Source: an uncultured Clostridia bacterium (GTDB taxonomy: Bacteria > Bacillota > Clostridia > Christensenellales > Aristaeellaceae). Taken from it: a DNA stretch of 5,794 nt. Shown one piece after another: positions 1 to 5,794 of this stretch. The position numbers were made by a program, and so were the translations under genes. Location of the stretch: the NCBI GenBank assembly GCA_934615145.1, contig CAKTTM010000123.1:1-5794 (forward strand), given 5' to 3'. Every line of letters starts with the position of its first letter. Position 1 is the first letter of the stretch. The notes below the pieces were generated by a model. The model searched no databases and was not told the origin of the DNA. It was given only the letters and a program-made list of their open reading frames with translations.

Positions 1-639
1 CAGGTAGGGCGGGCCCTCCGGCCTGTCCTGACGGCTCAGGCTGGCCAGCCACCAGCGCCCCTGGTCATCACCCCGCAGTGTCAGGCTGGCCTGGGCAGCG
101 AGCTCCGCCTGCTGGCCCAGCTCGCGCGCCGCGTAGGCGCGGGCGATCCGCTCGGCCTCCTGCCGGGGCAGGTCCTCCTGCCCCTCATCCGCCAGGGGCG
201 CTTGCGCGTAGCGGTCGATCGCCTGCCCGCCGGCATCTGCCTCAGCCCGCCGCGCCACATAGGGCGAGGGCGCGCTCAAATCCAGCAGGCTACGCGTCAC
301 GCAGACATCGCCGGCATTGTAAAACTCCTCCACCCGCAGCGGCTGGCCGTCCTCCAGGCTCAGATAGGCGGTGTAGACATGGTCGGTCACCTCGCTGACA
401 AAGACCACCATGCCCACCTGCTGATCCTGCCCGCCGATCACCGCGCTCTCGCGCAGGTACTGTCCCTGCGTCAGCATGCGGGGGGAGATACCAAAGTCTG
501 TCATCAGCAGCTCGCGCACCTGGGCGATCGCCGCCTCCTCCGGGCTCTGCGCCAGCGCCAGCGGCGACCACAGCAAGAGCAGGATCGCCAGCAATAGCGA
601 CCCTGGTCTGTTTATCCTGCTCCTGCCCTGGCGGGTCAT
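1..639 (-). CDS. Exported protein of unknown function, 3' end off the window
   Basis: This reading frame is open from an ATG at 639-637 to the left edge, giving 213 visible residues without a stop, so the C-terminus is missing. Residues 1-30 look like a Sec signal peptide: a basic start (MTRQGRSRINRPG), a leucine-rich core (LLLAILLLLW) and a probable cleavage after Ala-Leu-Ala at 28-30. The mature part seems to hold two similar units, each a short acidic/Ala-rich helix (EEAAIAQVRELL near 34-45; RQEAERIARAYAARELG near 163-179) followed by a predicted strand region containing VGMVVFVSEV or GRWWLASLSR. This resembles PepSY-like or other small extracytoplasmic repeats, but I do not recognise the family. 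The start lies 3 nt after the reductase stop and in the same frame. It has only a weak AAGG upstream at very short spacing, so translation probably depends on coupling. The frame and GC-rich codon use match the upstream gene. Confidence is high for the gene, low for function. Confidence 0.8.
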   Translation of the reverse strand, partial: MTRQGRSRINRPGSLLLAILLLLWSPLALAQSPEEAAIAQVRELLMTDFGISPRMLTQGQYLRESAVIGGQDQQVGMVVFVSEVTDHVYTAYLSLEDGQPLRVEEFYNAGDVCVTRSLLDLSAPSPYVARRAEADAGGQAIDRYAQAPLADEGQEDLPRQEAERIARAYAARELGQQAELAAQASLTLRGDDQGRWWLASLSRQDRPEGPPYL

Positions 640-642
640 GCC

Positions 643-2316
643 TTAGCGCGCCACGGGTGCCGTGCTGGCGTGCGTCATCTGGTAAAAGCCGGTGCCGCCG
701 GGGTAGATCTGCACATCGCGGAAGCCCAGGTTTTGCAGCGTGCGGGCAGCGTTGTGCGCCCTGGTGCCCCAGGCGCAGACCACGATGGTCTCCTTGCCCG
801 GATCCAGCTCGTCCACCCGCTCGCGCAGCTGCCCCATCGGGATGTGGATGGCCCGCGGCAGCGCAAACTCCGCCACCTCATAGTCTTCCCGCACATCCAC
901 CACCTGGCTCAGCGGATGCTTTTCCATCACATCCCACTCGCTGAACTCCGCCTTGCCGTCGAGTATATTGCCGGCCATGAAGCCCGCCATGTTGACCGGG
1001 TCCTTGGCCGAGCTGTAGGGCGGCGCGTAGCTGAGCTCCAGCTGCGCCAGGTCGCGCACGCTGGCGCCCAGGCGGATGGCGGTGGCCAGCACATCCAGGC
1101 GCTTATCCACCCCGCCGCGGCCCACGATCTGCGCGCCGAAGATGCGGCTGCCGTCCTGGGCAAAGAGCAGCTTGATGTTCATCTGCTGGGCGCCGGGGAA
1201 ATAGCCCGCATGATCCAGCTGGCAGATGATCAGCCGCTCATAGTCCTTGCCGCGCGTCAGCCCGCGCTTGATCAGCGCCTTCTCATTGGCGCCGGTGAAG
1301 GCCGCCGTCATGTCAAAGACCTGCACCACGCCGCTGCCCAGCGTGCCCTCATAGCGGCTGTCCAGCCCCGCGATGTTGTCCGCCGCAATGCGGCCCTGCT
1401 TGTTGGCGGGGCCTGCCAGGGGGATCATGGCGCCGTCGCCAAAGACCCTGTCCTTCACCTGCACGGCGTCGCCCACGGCGTAGATGTCCGGGTCGCTGGT
1501 CAGCATATGATCGTCGGTGATAATGCCGCCCCTGGGCCCGATCTCCAGGCCTGCCGCCCGCGCCAGCTCGCTGTTGGGCCGCACGCCGATGGCCAGTATC
1601 ACCAGCTGGGCCGATATCTCCGTCCCGCTCTTGAGCGTCACCGTCACCGCGTCGCCAGTATCGTGGAAGCTGTCCACGCCGTCGTCCAGGTGCAGGCGGA
1701 TGCCCTCCGCCTCCATGCGCTGGTGCAGCGGCAGCGCCATCTCGTAGTCAAGCGGGGTCAGCACCTGGTCAAGCATCTCTACCAAGGAGACATCCAGCCC
1801 GCGGTGGCGCAGGTTCTCCGCCATCTCCACGCCGATGAAGCCGCCGCCGATAACTGCCACCGATCTCAGCGCAGGGTCCGCCGCCAGGTCGTGTATCATT
1901 TCGGCATCGCCCACCGTCCACAGCGTGCGGATGCGGGGGGAATCGATGCCCCGGATGGGCGGGCGCAGCGGCGAGGAGCCGGTGGCGATGATCAGCTTGT
2001 CATAGCCCTCCTCATAGGGCTCGCCCTCCGGGCCCTGCACGCGGACGACCTTGCGCTCGGGCTCGATGGCAATCACCTCGCTCAAGGTCCTCACATCGAT
2101 GTTGTAGCGCTCCTTGAGGGATTCCGGCGTGTGCAGCAGCAGCTCCGCCCTGTCCTCTATCACGCCGCCCACATAATAGGGCAGGCCGCAATTGGCGTAG
2201 GAGACATGCTCCCCCCGCTCCAGGATCAGTATCTGCGCTGTTTCGTCCAGGCGCCTGAGCCGCGCCGCGGCGCTGGCGCCGCCGGCCACGCCGCCGATGA
2301 TGATGACCTTTGACAT
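643..2316 (-). CDS. cdr: CoA-disulfide reductase with C-terminal rhodanese domain (CoADR-RHD)
   Basis: This is a cytoplasmic FAD-dependent NAD(P)H oxidoreductase of 557 residues that reduces CoA disulfide or CoA persulfide; related Npsr-type enzymes act as persulfide/polysulfide reductases. Seen in the sequence: an FAD-binding GGVAGG at 8-13; the single redox cysteine Cys43 in YANCGLPYY; an NAD(P)H-binding GGGFIG at 157-162; the second FAD motif SDPDIYAVGDA near 274-284; and a dimerisation domain with Tyr372 (HAGYFPGA) and Tyr430 (LSYAPPYSSAKDPVN). The two tyrosines are 58 residues apart, the spacing I recall for the catalytic pair (361/419) of the Staphylococcus aureus enzyme. The rhodanese domain covers about 460-548, with Cys514 heading the loop CAWGTR. 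The frame extends 27 codons further upstream to a GTG at 2397, but the ATG at 2316 is chosen because GGAGGA precedes it and the family starts with MSKVIIIGG. It is the first gene of a leftward operon. The alternative label is NADH-dependent persulfide reductase; sequence alone does not fix the substrate. Confidence 0.95.
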   Translation of the reverse strand: MSKVIIIGGVAGGASAAARLRRLDETAQILILERGEHVSYANCGLPYYVGGVIEDRAELLLHTPESLKERYNIDVRTLSEVIAIEPERKVVRVQGPEGEPYEEGYDKLIIATGSSPLRPPIRGIDSPRIRTLWTVGDAEMIHDLAADPALRSVAVIGGGFIGVEMAENLRHRGLDVSLVEMLDQVLTPLDYEMALPLHQRMEAEGIRLHLDDGVDSFHDTGDAVTVTLKSGTEISAQLVILAIGVRPNSELARAAGLEIGPRGGIITDDHMLTSDPDIYAVGDAVQVKDRVFGDGAMIPLAGPANKQGRIAADNIAGLDSRYEGTLGSGVVQVFDMTAAFTGANEKALIKRGLTRGKDYERLIICQLDHAGYFPGAQQMNIKLLFAQDGSRIFGAQIVGRGGVDKRLDVLATAIRLGASVRDLAQLELSYAPPYSSAKDPVNMAGFMAGNILDGKAEFSEWDVMEKHPLSQVVDVREDYEVAEFALPRAIHIPMGQLRERVDELDPGKETIVVCAWGTRAHNAARTLQNLGFRDVQIYPGGTGFYQMTHASTAPVAR

Positions 2317-2326
2317 GCTGTGACAG

Positions 2327-2332
2327 TCCTCC
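2327..2332 (-). promoter_or_regulatory. Ribosome binding site of the CoA-disulfide reductase
   Basis: On the minus strand GGAGGA ends 10 nt before the ATG at 2316. It decides the start, because the longer in-frame reading from the GTG at 2397 has no comparable site and would add a non-homologous 27-residue leader before the conserved FAD-binding strand. Confidence 0.8.
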
Positions 2333-2354
2333 AATAAATCGATGAATACGCTAC

Positions 2355-2383
2355 ATAATCTACCCTTTTCGCCCTTGTATAAA
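2355..2383 (-). promoter_or_regulatory. Possible promoter of the reductase operon
   Basis: On the minus strand TTTATA (2383-2378) and GATTAT (2360-2355) are separated by 17 nt. Each matches the sigma-70/sigma-A consensus at four of six positions. The spacing and the distance to the gene (about 40 nt from -10 to ATG) are suitable, but the boxes are weak. If transcription instead starts further upstream, the palindromic element at 2400-2578 would lie in the 5' leader of the reductase mRNA. Confidence 0.35.
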
Positions 2384-2399
2384 CCTGACTGCTTCACAG

Positions 2400-2578
2400 C
2401 AGTGTAATACTGAACTCAATCGCAAACGCTTCGATGAGCCGGTCTTTTTGCGCCTGCGCGTCGCCTCTTTCACTCAGCGTAGGCGCCGCTACGCCTCGTT
2501 CTTTCGGCTTAGCGCAGCCATCAAAAATCCTCGGCCCATCTGTGCGTCTTCTCATTCGTTCAGTATGGACCAGTGTAA
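2400..2578. repeat. Long imperfect palindrome: MITE-like repeat or structured RNA element
   Basis: A series of complementary blocks nests around a central hairpin. The plus-strand pairs are: 2407-2415 ATACTGAAC with 2558-2566; 2418-2420 with 2554-2556; 2424-2429 with 2544-2549; 2433-2441 with 2532-2540; 2445-2450 TTTTTG with 2522-2527; 2454-2459 CTGCGC with 2512-2517; 2463-2465 with 2506-2508; and the apical stem 2477-2482 GCGTAG with 2489-2494 around a 6-nt loop. The unpaired gaps on the two sides are equal or nearly equal (8/8, 3/3, 3/4, 3/4). Two pairs that are A-C mismatches on the plus strand are G-U on the minus strand (2425/2548, 2437/2535 region). CAGTGTAA occurs at 2400-2407 and 2571-2578, like a target duplication, although GGAC separates the right copy from the terminal repeat. 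No convincing protein is encoded. It fills most of the 345-nt gap between two divergent genes. A MITE, a cis-acting leader or an independent RNA are all possible; the structure is directly visible, the role is not. Confidence 0.7.
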
Positions 2579-2594
2579 CAATCCCCGCGCAGCA

Positions 2595-2623
2595 TTGACA
2601 AGCCCCGGCCCAGCGGCTACACT
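2595..2623 (+). promoter_or_regulatory. Sigma-A type promoter of the peptidoglycan-binding protein gene
   Basis: A perfect TTGACA -35 box at 2595-2600 is followed by exactly 17 nt and a TACACT -10 box (2618-2623, four of six consensus positions). Transcription would begin near 2630, giving a leader of about 30 nt that holds the ribosome binding site. It lies just outside the palindromic element. Confidence 0.75.
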
Positions 2624-2649
2624 TTTCACATGAGATTTCCCTGTATCGT

Positions 2650-2655
2650 GAGGTG
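2650..2655 (+). promoter_or_regulatory. Ribosome binding site of the peptidoglycan-binding protein
   Basis: GAGGTG lies 6 nt upstream of the GTG at 2662. The in-frame GTG at 2653 is part of this site itself and has nothing suitable ahead of it, so 2662 is preferred as the start. The signal peptide then begins MKTKLLILL. Confidence 0.7.
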
Positions 2656-2661
2656 TCATCC

Positions 2662-3462
2662 GTGAAAACCAAGCTGTTGATCCTGCTGTGCCTGCTATGC
2701 CTGCTGGCCCTGCCCGCCCTGGCAGAGCCAGCCGCGCCCGCCACCGAGGCCCCGGCCCAGGCAGAGGGCTTTTCGCAAGAGGAGCTCGCCAAATATGTCA
2801 CGCTCAAGGCGCCCATGAGCCATCCCAGCGTCTCCGCGCTCAAGCAGCGCCTGTTCGAGCTGGGCTTTTTCCGCAACAATGTGGTCAATGACCGCTATAC
2901 CGAGGACACCGCCCGCTTTGTCAAGGAGTTTCAGCAGCTAAACGGCCTGACGCCCGACGGCATCGCCAGCCCTGAGATGCAGGCGCTGTTCTACTCAGAC
3001 AAGGCCATCGCCAAGCCCGTGCCCACGCCGCGGCCGACTGCCACACCCCGGCCCACGCCCACGCCGCTGCCCACCTCCACCCCCTATATCGAGCCCGAGC
3101 ATCCGCTGGCCATCGGCCAGTACGCCTATGCCGACCTGCAGGGCGACCGGCTGTGGTTCAACCCCGAGGTGGTCAACTTAAGCCGCCGCGACTCGGTCAC
3201 CAGCTTCAGCCTGAGCTTTTACGCCCGCGACAGCAAGGGCCAGCCCATCCCGCTTGAAGGCGGCGACAACCTCTACACCACCGTCTCCTTTGACAAGCCC
3301 ATCGCCGCCGGCCGCACCGTCAACGCCGGCGAGACCCTGATGGAGCACTACCCCGGCCTGCAGTCCATCTACGTGGCCGTCACCGCCTACGCGGTGGAGG
3401 ATGGGGAAACCAAGTACCTGCCGACCGAAGACTGGGTCTTCGCGGCGTGGACGGTGAGGTAA
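2662..3462 (+). CDS. Exported peptidoglycan-binding-domain protein with Pro/Thr-rich linker
   Basis: This 266-residue protein starts at a GTG. Residues 1-21 form a typical Sec signal peptide (MKTK, then a leucine-rich core, ending ALA before Glu22). A Pro/Ala-rich stretch follows, then a PG_binding_1-like domain at about 54-111. The domain has the usual pattern: VSALKQRLFELGFF, a TxDTxxFVKEFQ helix, and LNGLTPDGIASPEMQALF. Residues 118-141 are a low-complexity linker of PTP/PRPT repeats (bases 3013-3084), as in many wall-associated proteins of Clostridia. Residues 150-266 form a C-terminal domain rich in predicted beta strands that I do not recognise (YAYADLQGDRLWFNPEV, SFSLSFYARDSKG, WVFAAWTVR). 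No hydrolase, NlpC/P60 or L,D-transpeptidase motif is visible, so it probably binds the cell wall and presents the C-terminal domain rather than cutting it. No LPXTG or lipobox is seen. It has its own promoter, is divergent from the reductase, and converges on the HsdR-like gene. Confidence 0.88.
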   Translation: MKTKLLILLCLLCLLALPALAEPAAPATEAPAQAEGFSQEELAKYVTLKAPMSHPSVSALKQRLFELGFFRNNVVNDRYTEDTARFVKEFQQLNGLTPDGIASPEMQALFYSDKAIAKPVPTPRPTATPRPTPTPLPTSTPYIEPEHPLAIGQYAYADLQGDRLWFNPEVVNLSRRDSVTSFSLSFYARDSKGQPIPLEGGDNLYTTVSFDKPIAAGRTVNAGETLMEHYPGLQSIYVAVTAYAVEDGETKYLPTEDWVFAAWTVR

Positions 3463-3463
3463 G

Positions 3464-3493
3464 GGCGCATATCGCCGCTTGGTATATCCAAGC
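3464..3493. terminator. Two back-to-back hairpins between convergent genes
   Basis: The 39-nt gap between two facing stop codons contains GGCG-catat-CGCC (3464-3476) directly followed by GCTTGG-tatat-CCAAGC (3477-3493). The position suits a shared terminator. Neither strand has a U-tract after the stems, so these are not standard intrinsic terminators. They could instead protect 3' ends or block read-through by another route. Confidence 0.4.
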
Positions 3494-3501
3494 AAGCCCC
3501 T

Positions 3502-5794
3502 CTACACTGCCACCGCGTTGTGATTAATCCCTTCAATCACAGCCCGCAGGCTCATGAACACCGTCTCATCCTGGAATAGCTCGATAAAGCTGCCCCGGTC
3601 GGTAAAGGGACTTTCCTGTAGCACGGACAGGTCCTTCATCATGCCGTTGCGTACAATATAATTGACAATCTGGCGTACAAAGTACATCTGCCTGCTGTCG
3701 AGGCTTACATCGCTCAGGAAGCGCGAAAAAGCCTCGTTAGCCGCTATCTGACTTAAGCCCACGATGGAGCGTACCAACTCACCCAACGGGGTGTTGCCAT
3801 ACTGCGCAGCGTACTGCTCTTTGGTGCCGAGCTCCTGCCACAGGATGCGCTCCAGAACGCGCACATCCGCCGGGGCAAGGGGCTGGTTTCCTCTCAGCTT
3901 GGCAATCGCCGGAACACTTTGATGTTGCAGGATATAGAATGCAACCTTTCTCTTGTAGTTGGCTAAATCATCATTGTCCAGCTGGGACGGATGTCGTTCA
4001 AGAGACAGTATGTCGTCCGTAAAGTCGGTATCGTATCGCATGCGATCCACAGGCGGAATGTACTTGATAAGGTCGCGCAGCTTGGTACGCACCGTTTCAT
4101 AGCCGATGACACCGATACGACTCAGCAAGCCATTATGGACAATCTGCTCAATCAGCTCCTTCTGTTCCTCAATGGCTGGTATCGTCCCAATCCTCGACAA
4201 GGCCTCGGCCTTTTTGATCACATCATGCTCAGCTCGTGTATAGCTTTTTTCTGCCAGCATGGCCAGCTCAATCTGGTACACCAGCATATCAAATCGCGCG
4301 GCGTCAATGTCGTCCATGGTCGGCAGGATCAGCGGCGCTATCTCCTTGGCCATCTGCAGGGTGTTTTCGTAGGTGAGCACGTCAAAGTCCGAGGTCTCCT
4401 GGTACTTGTCGATGGTGCGCAGGTGCTGCCGGACCGCAAAATTGCTTCGGGGCAATGCCAGAATCTGCTTGCGCAGCGCCTCCACCAGCTCCCTGCGGTA
4501 TGCCTGCAATTCCTCCGTCTGGAAGCTGAGCGCCTGCAGCCGGTATACCATCTCTACCATGGCGTTGAAGGTGCGCTCCTGCAGGGTCGCGACTGTTCCG
4601 GCTTCCTTTCCCTTAACATGCAGACGGAAGAAGTCAAAATTGCCACACAGGTCAAAGATATAGAACTGCTCCTTATCCTTGCCATCCATCAGGCCCTCGC
4701 ACAGCCGTGTGCCCCGCCCAATCATCTGCCAGAACTTTGCCCGGCTCATCACCTTCTTAAAGAACAGCAGATTCAATATCTCGGGCACATCAATGCCAGT
4801 ATCCAGCATGTCCACCGATACGGCAATCTGTGGATATTTGTTTTTCTCAGAGAAATCATCAATCAGGCTCTGAGCATAATTGGTATAATTGTCAATCACC
4901 CGCAGGTAGTGGCTGGGATAATCAGAGTATTCCTTGTTCCATACCTCCAGTATCTTCTCCGCGTGGTTATGGTTTTTGGCAAAGATGATGGTCTTGCCAA
5001 TGGTCTCGCCAAAGTCTACTCGCTGACCATGTTCCATGAGGATCTGCAGGGCTTTGCGGATGGTATCGCTGTTAAACAGCCACTGGTTCAGCGCGCTGGA
5101 ATCAATGATCGCTGGCACCTCGCCTTCTTCATCGGCAAAGGTGTTTTCAAATGCCTCCTGATCTTCAGCAGACAGTTCGTCATAAGCGATTCCCTGAGTC
5201 AAAAACTTGAGCTCGGTCTCAATCGATATGAAGTCCACCAGGTAGCCATCTTTCACGGCCTGTGCCAACTCATAACCGTAGGTAGGCACACCACTTTCAA
5301 GATCAAAGATGCTATAGGTGTTCTTGTCTATTTCATCCTTGGGCGTTGCTGTCAGGCCCACCAGCAGGGCATCAAAATAGGTGAATATGTCCTTGTACTT
5401 GTTGTAGATGCTCCGGTGCGCCTCATCAATAATGATCAGGTCAAAGTGCCCAGGCGTAAACAGGCGCTCACCCTTATCGTCCCGCGTGTTATCAATGCAG
5501 TTCATCATCGTCTGGTAAGTAGAAAAGATTGCCCGCGCGCTGGCGTCCTCCCTGCTCTCTGTCAGATTGCACAGGGAAAGGTTGGGCAGCAGGTGGTGAA
5601 AGGCTCGTTTTGCCTGGGTGACCAGGGCATTTCGGTCTGCCAGAAATAGTACATTTTTGACCCAGCCGTGCCGGCTGAGCACATCCACCAGCGAGATGAC
5701 CGTGCGGGTCTTGCCGCTGCCGGTGGCCATGACCAGCAGGGCCTTCCTGCGATTGCGCTCCCCAATGGCATCACAGATCGCCTGGATGGCTTCC
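3502..5794 (-). CDS. hsdR: Type I restriction HsdR-like subunit (motor and C-terminal part), N-terminus off the window
   Basis: The frame is open from the right edge to a TAG at 3504-3502, giving 763 visible residues; the 5' end is missing. It is the SF2 DNA-translocase part of a type I restriction R subunit, which pumps DNA with ATP before cleavage. Motifs, numbered from the first visible residue: Walker A MATGSGKT 22-29; motif Ia FLADRNALVTQA near 50-61; DEAH box 123-126 in IIIDEAHRSIYNKY; motif III GLTATP 146-151; motif IV KTIIFAKNHNHAE near 267-279; motif V VSVDMLDTGIDVPE near 325-338; motif VI QMIGRGTR 356-363. A long helical C-terminal region like EcoEI_R_C fills the rest, a region expected to contact the methylase core. 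The PD-(D/E)XK nuclease domain should lie upstream of Walker A, outside the window. The motor looks intact, with no frameshift. Neither hsdM nor hsdS is visible, so the assignment as restriction rather than an orphan helicase rests on homology. Composition is less GC-rich than its neighbours, hinting at horizontal acquisition. It is the last gene of its leftward unit. Confidence 0.9.
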   Translation of the reverse strand, partial: EAIQAICDAIGERNRRKALLVMATGSGKTRTVISLVDVLSRHGWVKNVLFLADRNALVTQAKRAFHHLLPNLSLCNLTESREDASARAIFSTYQTMMNCIDNTRDDKGERLFTPGHFDLIIIDEAHRSIYNKYKDIFTYFDALLVGLTATPKDEIDKNTYSIFDLESGVPTYGYELAQAVKDGYLVDFISIETELKFLTQGIAYDELSAEDQEAFENTFADEEGEVPAIIDSSALNQWLFNSDTIRKALQILMEHGQRVDFGETIGKTIIFAKNHNHAEKILEVWNKEYSDYPSHYLRVIDNYTNYAQSLIDDFSEKNKYPQIAVSVDMLDTGIDVPEILNLLFFKKVMSRAKFWQMIGRGTRLCEGLMDGKDKEQFYIFDLCGNFDFFRLHVKGKEAGTVATLQERTFNAMVEMVYRLQALSFQTEELQAYRRELVEALRKQILALPRSNFAVRQHLRTIDKYQETSDFDVLTYENTLQMAKEIAPLILPTMDDIDAARFDMLVYQIELAMLAEKSYTRAEHDVIKKAEALSRIGTIPAIEEQKELIEQIVHNGLLSRIGVIGYETVRTKLRDLIKYIPPVDRMRYDTDFTDDILSLERHPSQLDNDDLANYKRKVAFYILQHQSVPAIAKLRGNQPLAPADVRVLERILWQELGTKEQYAAQYGNTPLGELVRSIVGLSQIAANEAFSRFLSDVSLDSRQMYFVRQIVNYIVRNGMMKDLSVLQESPFTDRGSFIELFQDETVFMSLRAVIEGINHNAVAV

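Noticed and set aside
290..571. 93-codon minus-strand frame within gene 1
   Set aside because: The other minus-strand frame is open over the full 213 codons, starts directly after the reductase stop and begins with a signal peptide. The 93-codon frame is its shadow.
670..2313. 547-codon open frame on the plus strand
   Set aside because: It is antisense to the reductase. Its His/Arg/Ala/Val/Leu-rich composition is typical of the complement of a GC-rich gene, with no domain signature.
2317..2397. N-terminal extension of the reductase to the GTG at 2397
   Set aside because: The 27 extra residues do not resemble the family, while GGAGGA sits correctly before the ATG at 2316.
2388..2402. CTGC/GCAG mini-hairpin beside the palindrome
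   Set aside because: Only 4 bp with no U-tract, compatible with chance. I did not annotate it as a terminator.
2572..2623. AGTGTA / TACACT inverted repeat around the plus-strand promoter, a possible operator
   Set aside because: The 6-bp arms are 40 nt apart, and one arm is simply the -10 box. This is too weak to call a regulator site.
2394..2888. 164-codon frame on the minus strand spanning the intergenic region
   Set aside because: It overlaps the signal peptide and binding domain of the peptidoglycan-binding gene antisense, crosses the promoter and runs through the palindrome. It has a low-complexity Ser/Arg composition and no ribosome binding site that I can see.
3013..3084. Repetitive C-rich tract, considered as a repeat array
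   Set aside because: It is the in-frame Pro/Thr linker of the peptidoglycan-binding protein, not a CRISPR or independent repeat.
3991..5649. 552-codon open frame on the plus strand
   Set aside because: It lies wholly antisense to the HsdR-like gene, which carries all SF2 helicase motifs. The translation shows no recognisable domain and looks like a codon-bias shadow.

Overview
The window is chromosomal-looking DNA, probably from a GC-rich member of the Bacillota (Clostridia-like). That placement is an inference. It rests on strong Shine-Dalgarno sites (GGAGGA, GAGGTG), a consensus sigma-A type promoter, a CoA-disulfide reductase fused to a rhodanese domain, and exported proteins with short Sec signal peptides, one carrying a Pro/Thr-rich linker. 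Sampled 60-base lines of the reductase gene are about 68-75% GC. I cannot name a genus.

Layout. (1) Bases 1-639, minus strand: an exported protein of unknown function, cut by the left edge. (2) Bases 643-2316, minus strand: a 557-residue CoA-disulfide/persulfide reductase with a C-terminal rhodanese domain. Its stop codon lies only 3 nt upstream of, and in frame with, the start of gene 1, so the two form a tightly coupled operon. (3) Bases 2317-2661: a divergent intergenic region. It holds a putative promoter and a clear RBS for the reductase, a long imperfect palindrome (about 2400-2578), and a TTGACA-N17-TACACT promoter with an RBS for the rightward gene. (4) Bases 2662-3462, plus strand: an exported peptidoglycan-binding-domain protein. 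(5) Bases 3463-3501: a 39-nt convergent spacer made largely of two back-to-back small hairpins. (6) Bases 3502-5794, minus strand: the motor and C-terminal part of a type I restriction HsdR-like subunit, with its N-terminal nuclease region beyond the right edge. It is visibly less GC-rich in places than its neighbours.

How the parts relate. The reductase handles low-molecular-weight thiol disulfides and persulfides in the cytoplasm. Why it is coupled to an exported protein is unknown. The peptidoglycan-binding protein acts outside the membrane and has its own promoter. The HsdR-like gene is presumably the last gene of a restriction-modification locus lying to the right and is unrelated to its neighbours.

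The most interesting item is the 2400-2578 element. Six or more nested helices are symmetrically spaced around an apical hairpin. Two imperfect pairs become G-U wobbles only when the minus strand is read as RNA. Copies of CAGTGTAA flank the element. It could be a MITE-like mobile repeat, a structured RNA, or both.
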